From NCBI GenBank assembly GCA_964588385.1, contig CAZPPG010000013.1:12486-76485 (forward strand): DNA of 64,000 nucleotides, read 5' to 3'. Shown one piece after another: positions 15,351 through 22,712 of the stretch. The notes below the pieces were generated by a model. The model saw only the letters and a program-made list of their open reading frames with translations, did no database searches and had not been told where the DNA came from. Origin of the DNA: JAHBWV01 sp964588385. GTDB lineage: Bacteria; Planctomycetota; Phycisphaerae; Phycisphaerales; UBA1924. Positions within the stretch are counted from its first letter, which is position 1; each line of letters opens with the position of its first letter. The translations under genes were made by a program, and so were the position numbers.

Positions 15351-16220
15351 TCATTGCTGTACGCGGATGCGTCCGCTGTCGGTGCCGAAGAGGGCTGTCG
15401 CCAGTCCCTGGCCCGATTCGCGGTTGGTAAAAGGACCTTCGGGTTCGCCGCGAAGGAACTGGCGGATCAGTTGCTCGTCAACCGTGAGCGTCTCGGCGTG
15501 GTCCTTGGGCAGGTCGCGGAGGCGCTCGTACCACTGGCGGGTCTCGACCTTCAGGATACGGCCCTTGTCAAGCATCGCCATGCGGTCAGCGATGGTGAAC
15601 GCCGAGTCCATCTCGTGCGTCACGACGATTGAAGTCACGCCCAGATGCTTCGACATCGCCACAATCAACTGGTCGATCTGAGCGCTCGTCACCGGGTCCA
15701 GCCCGGCAGAGGGCTCGTCATAGAACAGGATGCGAGGGTCGAGCGCCAGGGCGCGGGCGAGGCCCGCACGCTTCTTCATACCCCCCGAGAGCATTCCGGG
15801 AAGCTTTTCGGCGTGCTCTCGCAGCCCAACAAGTTCAAGCTTGATCTTGACCTGGATGTCGATGATCTCGGGATCGAGATCGGTGTGCTCTTCCAGAGGC
15901 AGGGCGACGTTTTCGGCAACGGTCATGGAGTTGAACAGAGCGCCCGACTGGAACAGAATGCCGAACTTCTTCCTCGCCTCGTTCATTCCGCGCTCGTCAA
16001 GCTCGCAGAGGTTCTGGCCGAACATCCAGATCTCGCCCTCATCTGGGACGAGTGAGCCGATCATGAGGCGAAGACACGTGGACTTTCCCGACCCGGAGCC
16101 ACCCATGATGACCATGGTCTCGCCGGGATAAATGTCCAGATTGAAACTGTGCAGCACGACCTGTTCGCCGAAGCGCTTGGTCACATTGCGGCACGAGATG
16201 ATGGGCTCGGGACCTGGCAC
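15351..16220 (-). CDS. MlaF-like ABC transporter ATPase
   Basis: 289 residues, GTG start at 16220 (no strong ribosome site). Complete ABC ATPase: Walker A MGGSGSGKST, Q-loop ILFQSGALFNSMTV, signature LPGMLSGGMKKRAGLARAL (the MK variant is typical of Mla/Ttg2A ATPases), Walker B ILFYDEPSAGLDPV and H-loop IVVTHEMDSAF. The C-terminal 40 residues (HAETLTVDEQLIRQFLRGEPEGPF) correspond to the MlaF family tail. It powers phospholipid transfer between inner membrane and cell envelope. The next gene downstream is the MlaD-like protein; the matching permease is not in the window. Confidence 0.93.
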   Translation of the reverse strand: MPGPEPIISCRNVTKRFGEQVVLHSFNLDIYPGETMVIMGGSGSGKSTCLRLMIGSLVPDEGEIWMFGQNLCELDERGMNEARKKFGILFQSGALFNSMTVAENVALPLEEHTDLDPEIIDIQVKIKLELVGLREHAEKLPGMLSGGMKKRAGLARALALDPRILFYDEPSAGLDPVTSAQIDQLIVAMSKHLGVTSIVVTHEMDSAFTIADRMAMLDKGRILKVETRQWYERLRDLPKDHAETLTVDEQLIRQFLRGEPEGPFTNRESGQGLATALFGTDSGRIRVQQ

Positions 16221-16288
16221 GGGTCAGACTATACGGATTCCGCACGATCGCCGCAGAGCATCGGCCGGAAGTTTGCGCCCCAGACGCT

Positions 16289-17116
16289 TCAGTCGCCGCC
16301 GCTGGCTTCCGTGTCCGACCCCGCATCGGGTCCCGCATCGGGTGCGGCGGGTGGCGGGGTGGCCGGATCCGTTGGTGGCGTAGGGGTCGTGGGCGACGGA
16401 AGCGACGTGCCGTACGGCACAAGGACGATCTCGCCGCCGCTCCGCGTCAGGATGATGACGTTCTGAACGGGAATCACACCCGCGTTGGAGGGGCCGGCGG
16501 TCTGATCAACGGGAACGATGACCAGAGCCCAACCCTTCTCGAACTCAAACGGAATGGGCATCGCGTTGCTGTAGTTGCCCATGGGATTCGAGTTGCCCGA
16601 ACTCCCCATCGCTCCGAAGAGTTCACCCCACTGTTCGATCAGTTCGCCAAGCGAATCCGGCGCCCCCTTGTAGGCGCCGAGTTCGGACTCAACGGCCGAG
16701 CGGAACGCTTCGAGCCCTTCCGGGGTGACGCGCGTTGCCGCCGATGAGGACAAACCGGACTTCACCGCGTCGATATCGCCTGACTGCGCTGACGTGATGA
16801 TCGTGCCCACAGCGGGCGCCACCTGCTTGATCATCATGTTGCCACCGAATCCGACCATGCCCACGCATCCGCCCCAAAGGAGCGAGAAAACGATGCCCAG
16901 CACAATGCCGGTCACGGCCAAGCCCGTCCCGCTCACACGCCCCCGGGATGCCTTGATGCCAAAGAGAGCCATGACGCCGAAGAAAACAGCGATGATGCCG
17001 AAGAACGGCACGCAGACGATACCGAGGATGAGCGAGAGCACCGCCAAAACGCTGGTACGCTCGGGGACAACGGCCTCGGGAAGGTCGTAGGGATTTGAGA
17101 ATGGGTTCTGGCTCAT
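16289..17116 (-). CDS. DUF4190-type membrane protein with Pro/Asp-rich tail
   Basis: 275 residues. N-terminal NPFSNPYDLPEAVVPERTS is a cytosolic lead-in. Two membrane helices follow (TSVLAVLSLILGIVCVPFFG and FFGVMALFGIKASRGR... GLAVTGIVLGIVFSLLWG) in the DUF4190 arrangement. After them a periplasmic globular region (residues about 95-235) has the pattern of a small mixed alpha/beta domain, then a low-complexity tail rich in Pro, Thr, Asp and Ala. No catalytic motif is seen and the function of DUF4190 is unknown. It sits between the cysteine desulfurase gene and mlaF-like gene, all on the minus strand, with 56- and 68-base gaps. Confidence 0.75.
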   Translation of the reverse strand: MSQNPFSNPYDLPEAVVPERTSVLAVLSLILGIVCVPFFGIIAVFFGVMALFGIKASRGRVSGTGLAVTGIVLGIVFSLLWGGCVGMVGFGGNMMIKQVAPAVGTIITSAQSGDIDAVKSGLSSSAATRVTPEGLEAFRSAVESELGAYKGAPDSLGELIEQWGELFGAMGSSGNSNPMGNYSNAMPIPFEFEKGWALVIVPVDQTAGPSNAGVIPVQNVIILTRSGGEIVLVPYGTSLPSPTTPTPPTDPATPPPAAPDAGPDAGSDTEASGGD

Positions 17117-17172
17117 ACCAAGAGACTATCTCTTGGAACGGTCGGAAGCGAGTTTCACACGCCGAAGTCGCC

Positions 17173-18378
17173 TCAGGCGCGGGTCGAGGCCATAGACCGC
17201 TTCAGGAGCGCCGCCGCCTCCCCGACGACCGCCGCCGCCTCGGCCAACTCCCGCTCCGTCGTTTCTCGACACAGGGAGAATCTGATCGTTCCGTGCGCCA
17301 CAAGGGGGGGCACCCCCATCGCGATCAGCACGGGGGAGGCCTCCAGCGAACCGGATGAGCACGCCGAGCCGGCCGAAGCGCAAACTCCGCGCTCAGAAAG
17401 AAGCAGGAGCATTGCTTCGGCCTCAAGAGCCGGGAAGCCAATCGACGCGGTGTTCCACATCCTGTGTGACGGGTCGCGCGGCTTGTTGACGACGGCATCG
17501 GGCACCCGATCGATGACCATGCGCTCGAAGCGATCGCGGAGCAAGCCCAGCGCGGCCCTGCGCGAAGGGTCCGCGAGAAACTCCATGGCCTCCCGAGCGG
17601 CGGCGCCAGAGCCGAGTAGTCCCGGCACATTCTCCGTGCCGCCTCGGCGGCCGAGTTCCTGGGAGCCGAAAATGATGGGCCTCAAGCGGGTGCCGGGACG
17701 CGTCCAGACCACGCCGACACCCTTGGGACCGTGGAACTTGTGCGGCGAGAACGTGAGGATGTCCACGTGGGTCCATGTCGACGCACCGGACGTCGACACT
17801 CCCGCCTGCTGAGGGGCCGTGCCCACGTTCGTGGGCATCTTTCCGACCCACTGCGTGGCATCACAATGAAATGCGGCCCCAGCGGCCCGGGCGATCCGTG
17901 AAAGCTCTTCAACCGGCTGGATCACACCCGTTTCGTTGTTGCACCACTGCACGCTGACGATGGCCACACGATCGTTGATGATCTCGGCGGCCGCGGCCAG
18001 ATCCACGCGTCCGTCGGCATCGAGCGGCAGGATGATCCGCTCGGCTCGGTCACGCTCGACCAGGTCTTCGAGCAGCTCGCGAACGGCGTTGTGCTCCACA
18101 GCGGTCGTCACGACCACACGGCGTGTCGTCTGGCGAAGGGTGCCGACGATCGCAGCGACGATGGACTCCGTTCCGCTGCCCGTGAAGGTGATCTCTCTGG
18201 GTCGGGCGCCTATGAGGGCCGCCACGGACTTGCGGGCGAGGTCCAAGGCCTGGCGAGCGGCCTGTCCCGGACGATGGATGCTGGACGGATTGTGCCAGAG
18301 CTCCACGAGCCCACGCGTCATCTCTGCGACGACGGCGTCAGAGGGCCGCGTCGTGGCGTTGTTGTCCAGATAGATCAT
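17173..18378 (-). CDS. Cysteine desulfurase (NifS/IscS family)
   Basis: 401 residues. PLP-dependent class V aminotransferase fold: YLDNNATTRPSDAV at the start, SSIHRPGQAAR, EITFTGSGTESIVAAI, TAVEHNAVREL with the cofactor-stacking His, QWCNNETGVIQPVEEL, Asp in FHCDATQWVGKMP, and the Schiff-base lysine in FSPHKFHGPKGVG. The catalytic Cys is in CASAGSACSSGS, the long-loop type of NifS/IscS rather than SufS. It mobilises sulfur from L-cysteine for iron-sulfur cluster or thionucleoside assembly. No IscU/NifU scaffold gene is adjacent. An unusual 12-residue insertion (QQAGVSTSGAST) precedes the active-site lysine loop. The paralogue (NifS, IscS or a tRNA-thiolation partner) cannot be chosen. Confidence 0.93.
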   Translation of the reverse strand: MIYLDNNATTRPSDAVVAEMTRGLVELWHNPSSIHRPGQAARQALDLARKSVAALIGARPREITFTGSGTESIVAAIVGTLRQTTRRVVVTTAVEHNAVRELLEDLVERDRAERIILPLDADGRVDLAAAAEIINDRVAIVSVQWCNNETGVIQPVEELSRIARAAGAAFHCDATQWVGKMPTNVGTAPQQAGVSTSGASTWTHVDILTFSPHKFHGPKGVGVVWTRPGTRLRPIIFGSQELGRRGGTENVPGLLGSGAAAREAMEFLADPSRRAALGLLRDRFERMVIDRVPDAVVNKPRDPSHRMWNTASIGFPALEAEAMLLLLSERGVCASAGSACSSGSLEASPVLIAMGVPPLVAHGTIRFSLCRETTERELAEAAAVVGEAAALLKRSMASTRA

Positions 18379-18479
18379 GGCCAGAGTCTACCGCACTTGA
18401 GGGCTGGTCAACCACGCCAGACGCGTCGCCGCCGTATTCATGGGCTCGTCCAGACCCTGGGCCTTGCGCGAACACCCGG

Positions 18480-18677
18480 TTATCGGGACACCGAGCCATC
18501 GGCGCCGGATGGCTGGACCGGGACAGCCCGCCCTTCAATGGTCAGCGAAGCTCGGCGACCCCGCCGCCGCTTGCGGCGCGTGGCGCCGGGAAGGAACCGG
18601 CGGAAGAGCCAGAGGATCGCAAGCAGTGCGACGCCGGTCGCAACGTAGAACTGCCAGTCATGAGTCGGGAACTTCAT
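18480..18677 (-). CDS. Small single-pass membrane protein downstream of feoB
   Basis: 65 residues, ATG at 18677, 23 bases after the feoB stop and in the same direction. One transmembrane helix (WQFYVATGVALLAILWLFRR) is followed by a strongly basic stretch (TRRKRRRGRR) that would keep the C-terminus in the cytoplasm, and a short polar tail. Position and layout match the small FeoB-associated membrane proteins found downstream of feoB in many bacteria, but the Cys-rich tail of that family is absent here. Part of a feoA-feoB operon by spacing; function is inferred only from context. Confidence 0.6.
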   Translation of the reverse strand: MKFPTHDWQFYVATGVALLAILWLFRRFLPGATRRKRRRGRRASLTIEGRAVPVQPSGADGSVSR

Positions 18678-18700
18678 CGTCGCGATTCCGCCGGACCAGT

Positions 18701-20752
18701 TCAAGCGAATCCGAGCATCGTAAGCGTCTGATAGACGAGGAACGCCGCGAGGTAGGCGACGCCGCACATCCACAGTAGCTGCACGACCGCCCACTTGATG
18801 GAGCCGGACTCCCTGGCGGTCACGGCGAGTGTCGGGAGGCACTGCATGGCCAGCACGTAATAGACGAGCAGCGACCAGCAGACCGCTGGGGCGAAGATGG
18901 GCGTGACACCATCATCTCGGGTGGCGGATTGAAGGCGTTCGAGAACTCCGTCCTCCTCGGCGCTCTCATCCCCTGTGAGCATAACAGCCATGGTGGAGAC
19001 GAAGACCTCCCGCGCCGCGAAGCTCGTGACCACGCCGATCGAGAGCTGCCAATCGAATCCCAGCGGCCGGAGCGCCGGCTCGATTGTCCGGCCGAAGCGA
19101 CCCGCAAACGACATGGCGGTCGCATGATTGCCCTCGAGCCGTGCGGCATCGCGCTGGAGCGTCATCGCTTCCGCACGCGCCGAGGCTGCCGAGTCCTGGT
19201 CGCCGGCAAGCAACTCCACCTCGGCGTGCTCGATCAGCACCGCGGCCTGCTCCCGCAGTTGGAACGCGTGCTCGGGAGGATCAACCACGGGATAGCTGGT
19301 AAGCCACCAGAGAACGATCGAGATGGCGAGGATGTTCGTGCCGGCCTGCTTCAGAAAGATCAATCCCCGGTCGAGGGTGGTCAGCAGGGCGGTCGAGAGC
19401 GAAGGGAGCTTGTAACTCGGCAGCTCCAGCGCCATCGGACGACTCTTGCCCCGCAGGATTGTTCGGCGCGCGACGAGCGAGCTCACCAGCGCGGCCGCGA
19501 TTCCGAGCGCGTAGCACCCGGTAAACGCCAGAGCGCCGAGCGCGGGCTGGTCGCGGAAGAGAATCGTGGTGAGCAGCACGTACACGGGAATCCGGGCCGA
19601 GCAGGTCATGAATGGCGCCACGAGAATCGTCGCGAGCCGATCGCGTCGATCCGGCACGGCTCGCGCGGACATGATGCCCGGCAACGCGCACGCGTGACTG
19701 GAGAGCAGGGGCACGAACGAGTGTCCGGAGAGCCCGAACGGGCGCAGCACCCGATCCATGACGAACGCGGCTCGCGCGAGATAGCCGGTGTCCTCCAGCA
19801 ATGAGATCAGGAAGAACAGCAGGCAAATCTGGGGCACAAATATGACGGTCGCGCCGATCCCTCCAACCACACCGCCGGCAATCAGATCCGCAAGAATGCC
19901 ATCTGGAAGCACCGATCGAATGACGCCCGCCAGTCCCGCAAAGACCCCGTCGATAAGGTCCATCGGGTACGAAGCCACCTTGAAGATGACGTAGAAGAGT
20001 CCGGTCATGACGAGCGCGAACATCAGCACGCCCAGCACGGGATGGGTGAACGCCTTGTCCAGTCGATCCGTCAGCGTGTCCGCATCGGAACGCTCATCAC
20101 CCAGCGCGACGGCAGCGAACGCCTCATCGGCCCACAGCTCCAAGCCGTGCGAATCGCCGGGAGGCGTGCGATTCGGAATGGGCGCGCGAGAGAATGCGTG
20201 GCGGAGTTCCTCTATTCCCTCGCCCGAGCGCGCGCTGCAGACGATCACGGTGCACCCAAGAATGTCCGCGAGCTTGTGCTCGTCGGCGTGCACGCCGCGC
20301 CGCCTGGCGAGATCAACCATATTAATCGCGACCACCGTGGGGAGCCGCCTGCGAAGGGCTTCTCCGACGAGCACCAGCCCCCGCCCCAGGTCCGTCGCGT
20401 CGACGACGACACAGATGGCATCGGGCGGCGCGACGCGTTCGCCCCGAGGGGCGACGTCGCCGTCGAGCACGCCTCGGCAGAGTGCGGCCTCGGTCATGTC
20501 CAGTTCGATCGAGTAAACGCCGGGCAGATCGATCAGTTCAACCGCTTCGCGGTGCGCGGCCTCATCGCGCACGAGACCAACTCGCGCGTCCTGCGTGGTG
20601 CCGGGAAAGTTGCTGGTCTTCTGCCGAGTCCCGCAAAGTCGGTTGAAGAGCGTGGTCTTGCCGGTGTTGGGATTGCCGAGAAGCGCGACGCGTCGGAGCG
20701 GGGCGCCGGCCGCCTGCTCGGGCTCTACTGAATGCGTCGGCTGGCTCGCCAT
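18701..20752 (-). CDS. feoB: Ferrous iron transport GTPase FeoB
   Basis: 683 residues. N-terminal G domain: G1 LLGNPNTGKTT (residues 25-34), G2 Thr in FPGTTQDARVG, G3 IDLPGVYS (75-78), G4 INMVDLARR, followed by the helical GDI region. The membrane part contains the two Gate-like motifs of FeoB, including CALPGIMSARAVPDRRDRL and a C-terminal counterpart, with about eight or more helices (GVLMFALVMTGLFYVIFKVA; LLFFLISLLEDTGYLARAA; TILAISIVLWWLTSYPVV region; CWSLLVYYVLAMQCLPTLAV near the end). It imports Fe2+ across the inner membrane. It starts four bases after the feoA stop and shares its operator at 21167-21185. A Glu/Ala-rich cytosolic insert with AVLIEHAEVELLAGDQDSAAS is usual in the family in position but longer than in E. 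coli. Confidence 0.97.
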   Translation of the reverse strand: MASQPTHSVEPEQAAGAPLRRVALLGNPNTGKTTLFNRLCGTRQKTSNFPGTTQDARVGLVRDEAAHREAVELIDLPGVYSIELDMTEAALCRGVLDGDVAPRGERVAPPDAICVVVDATDLGRGLVLVGEALRRRLPTVVAINMVDLARRRGVHADEHKLADILGCTVIVCSARSGEGIEELRHAFSRAPIPNRTPPGDSHGLELWADEAFAAVALGDERSDADTLTDRLDKAFTHPVLGVLMFALVMTGLFYVIFKVASYPMDLIDGVFAGLAGVIRSVLPDGILADLIAGGVVGGIGATVIFVPQICLLFFLISLLEDTGYLARAAFVMDRVLRPFGLSGHSFVPLLSSHACALPGIMSARAVPDRRDRLATILVAPFMTCSARIPVYVLLTTILFRDQPALGALAFTGCYALGIAAALVSSLVARRTILRGKSRPMALELPSYKLPSLSTALLTTLDRGLIFLKQAGTNILAISIVLWWLTSYPVVDPPEHAFQLREQAAVLIEHAEVELLAGDQDSAASARAEAMTLQRDAARLEGNHATAMSFAGRFGRTIEPALRPLGFDWQLSIGVVTSFAAREVFVSTMAVMLTGDESAEEDGVLERLQSATRDDGVTPIFAPAVCWSLLVYYVLAMQCLPTLAVTARESGSIKWAVVQLLWMCGVAYLAAFLVYQTLTMLGFA

Positions 20753-20755
20753 CGA

Positions 20756-21112
20756 TCACACAGGTCCCAGAAAGACGTGAACGGCGATTGCCCGCGCCAA
20801 GCCGATGCGACTGCACGCCCCACCGGACCGCCTCACCTCGATGATCCACGGCTCGCCCGCCTGACAGAGGCGAACTCTGGCCCTCGGTCGAAGTCCCATC
20901 GCCCTGAGGAGAGCCGCATCGCCGTCTCCCAGCGTGGTCCGCGTCAAGAGTCCAACCTGCCCCGCTTCCAGCGATGTCAGGCACACTTCGGTGGTCACGC
21001 TGCAGCCCGCGGCGTCGCACGCGCACGAGCCGGGGCGACATGCACACGTGCCGACACTTGCCACCGAAGGTACGAGAGGTGCAACTCTGCTGGAAGGGGA
21101 CAACTCGCTCAC
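20756..21112 (-). CDS. feoA: FeoA-like protein with Cys-rich N-terminal segment
   Basis: 118 residues from the GTG at 21112, chosen because GGGAGC sits seven bases upstream; ATGs at 21136 and 21157 are in frame but lack a good site. The C-terminal half is an SH3-like FeoA domain: SLEAGQVGLLTRTTLGDG, LLRAMGLRPRARVRLCQAG, a short strand WIIEVRRSG and RIGLARAIAVHVF. FeoA assists FeoB in Fe2+ uptake at the cytosolic face. Residues 23-44 carry an unusual cysteine cluster, C-x-C-x4-C-x-C-x4-C-x6-C, that ordinary FeoA proteins of about 75-85 residues do not have. It may bind iron or a cluster. Three bases separate it from feoB, and a Fur-box-like palindrome lies 55 bases upstream. Confidence 0.88.
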   Translation of the reverse strand: MSELSPSSRVAPLVPSVASVGTCACRPGSCACDAAGCSVTTEVCLTSLEAGQVGLLTRTTLGDGDAALLRAMGLRPRARVRLCQAGEPWIIEVRRSGGACSRIGLARAIAVHVFLGPV

Positions 21113-21166
21113 GCAACGGCTCCCACGTGCGCGCATTTCGCCACGCGCCGTATGCATCCTAAGGCC

Positions 21167-21185
21167 ATTGAGAATGAATCTCAAT
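21167..21185 (-). promoter_or_regulatory. Fur-box-like operator upstream of feoAB
   Basis: ATTGAGAATGAATCTCAAT has perfect 7-bp arms (ATTGAGA, TCTCAAT) around a 5-base centre. It resembles the Fur consensus read as 7-1-7 (TGAGAAT, one base, then AATCTCA), with one mismatch to a perfect inverted heptamer. It is the only AT-rich palindrome in the region, lies 55 bases upstream of the chosen feoA start, and is in the place expected for a promoter. TTGGAC upstream on the minus strand (near 21211-21216) could be a -35 element. Iron-dependent repression by Fur is inferred. Confidence 0.7.
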
Positions 21186-21258
21186 AAGCGTGATGGCGAC
21201 GTCCAAGAGGCGCCCATGCCACCCCACAGAGCCGCGGCACGCCAGGTCTCCCTCCCGA

Positions 21259-22065
21259 TCACTGCTGGGAGCGAAGACTGGGTCCGGGTCCGGGCTCGCC
21301 GGGCTTGAGTGTGACGTCGGCGTCCACGACGTACGCCGCCGGGAGCAAAACGGGACGGCTCAAGGGGGTAATCTCGTAGAGCACAAATCGACCAACAGTG
21401 CGTTTGAACATGCGCAACGATGGATCGGAGACGGACGGCTCTTCCAGAGCACGATCATGCCTGGATCGGTCCACAAGCAGCACAACGCGAGAGTCGCGGT
21501 ACCTGGCGAGCACCGTTGCGGACGTCTCACTCAATGCGCCTGCCGCGTAACCCCATCCCACTACCTCCACGTCCGCCGTGGGCGTGAAGAGCAGCCCGCG
21601 TCGGAAGCGCTGACGCGTGAACTCAAGCATCTCGGCATCATCGCCGCATACCCAGGCCGGCTCGAACCCCTGCTCGGTCGCGGCGCGATAAACCGCCGCC
21701 GGCTCAAGCGGCGGCAACGCAAACGGGCTGTTTCGCGCTCGATGCGCCTGGAACACCAATCCGAGGCAGACGACCAGGAGAAGTGCCGCCGCCAGACCGC
21801 CGAGTCGCAGCCAACCGGTTCGATGCCGCGTCGAGATGAGGATGCTGCCGGCGAGAGAGGGGGCTTCGTCCAGATGGGCAGACGGACCTTGTGACGGCGC
21901 GAGAGCAGCTTCGAGACTGCGCATCACCCGACCGTCAGTTTCCAGGGCCGCGAGAATGAGCGGATCGCTCGTCCGCATCTCCTCAAACGCGCGCAGCTCA
22001 TCTCCCTCGAGCAGCCCATCGAGATAGCGGGAAATGATCTCTTCTCGCGGCATCGGTTCACTCAT
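21259..22065 (-). CDS. Anti-sigma-factor-like transmembrane protein
   Basis: 268 residues. The N-terminal cytosolic segment (EIISRYLDGLLEGDELRAFEEMRTSDPLI) resembles the helical zinc-less anti-sigma domain start of planctomycetal regulators. One transmembrane helix lies at about residues 86-107 (LGGLAAALLLVVCLGLVFQA). The remaining 160 residues are outside the cytoplasm, without a family I recognise, and contain VVLLVDRSRHD and a Pro-rich end. The gene overlaps the ECF sigma factor gene by four bases (ATGA), the standard sigma/anti-sigma arrangement, so it probably holds that sigma factor inactive until an envelope signal. Signal unknown. It is followed 147 bases later by feoA, with the Fur-like site between. 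Confidence 0.72.
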   Translation of the reverse strand: MSEPMPREEIISRYLDGLLEGDELRAFEEMRTSDPLILAALETDGRVMRSLEAALAPSQGPSAHLDEAPSLAGSILISTRHRTGWLRLGGLAAALLLVVCLGLVFQAHRARNSPFALPPLEPAAVYRAATEQGFEPAWVCGDDAEMLEFTRQRFRRGLLFTPTADVEVVGWGYAAGALSETSATVLARYRDSRVVLLVDRSRHDRALEEPSVSDPSLRMFKRTVGRFVLYEITPLSRPVLLPAAYVVDADVTLKPGEPGPGPSLRSQQ

Positions 22066-22664
22066 GGAGCTTCCTCACGTTCAAGCTCACGCCGCATCGA
22101 AGCCCGCGAGCGATGCACATGGCTCATCGCGGTTCCCTCGGGGATCGCGAGCATCTCGGAGATCTCGCGATAGGAGAGCTCTTCAAGCACCCGGAGGAGC
22201 AGGCAGACTCGAGCCTGCTCGGGAAGCCCCATGAGCGCGGCAAGCACTCGGTCATCAAATGTTCCCCGGTCCGCCCCCAGCATTCCGGTGGCGGAGATAG
22301 GCGAGACGTGCTCAACCACCGCAGCGTGGGTCTCCGCGGGATGTTGCTCGTGGTGCGCGGCGCGTCGGTACCGCTTTCGAGAGGCGTTGAGCGCGACGAA
22401 ACGGACAATCTGGGCCATCCACGCGTCGAATGATGTGGAGGCATCAAACTCATGCAGCTTCCCGAGGGCAATGACCGCGGCCTCCTGCAGGACATCATCG
22501 GCCTGCTCCCGACGTCCCAGAACGGAAACCGCCACCCACCAGAGCTTCCGGTGAGAACCGGAGAATCGCATGCCAAAGCTCTCGCGATCGAGGCGCGTTT
22601 CGACGAAGCCAACAGGCGATAATCCGCCTGGCTCAACGGGCCTGGAGGCCTGGGACATACTCAT
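22062..22664 (-). CDS. ECF-type RNA polymerase sigma factor
   Basis: 200 residues, ATG at 22664 with a second ATG six bases on. Region 2 includes LWWVAVSVLGRREQADDVLQEAAVIAL (the DDVLQE core-binding/-10 motif) and ASTSFDAWMAQIVRFVALNASRKR; region 4 is LMGLPEQARVCLLLRVLEELSYREI followed by EMLAIPEGTAMSHVHRSRA, the helix-turn-helix for the -35 box. Region 3 and an NTD are absent, as in ECF factors. It directs polymerase to its own regulon. It is translationally coupled to the anti-sigma-like gene. rho ends 48 bases upstream, so the pair may partly be read with rho. Targets cannot be predicted from the window. Confidence 0.93.
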   Translation of the reverse strand: MSMSQASRPVEPGGLSPVGFVETRLDRESFGMRFSGSHRKLWWVAVSVLGRREQADDVLQEAAVIALGKLHEFDASTSFDAWMAQIVRFVALNASRKRYRRAAHHEQHPAETHAAVVEHVSPISATGMLGADRGTFDDRVLAALMGLPEQARVCLLLRVLEELSYREISEMLAIPEGTAMSHVHRSRASMRRELEREEAP

Positions 22665-22712
22665 GACTCTAACGTCGCCACGCGGCCTGAATCTTGCCGA
22701 GCTCGGACGATT

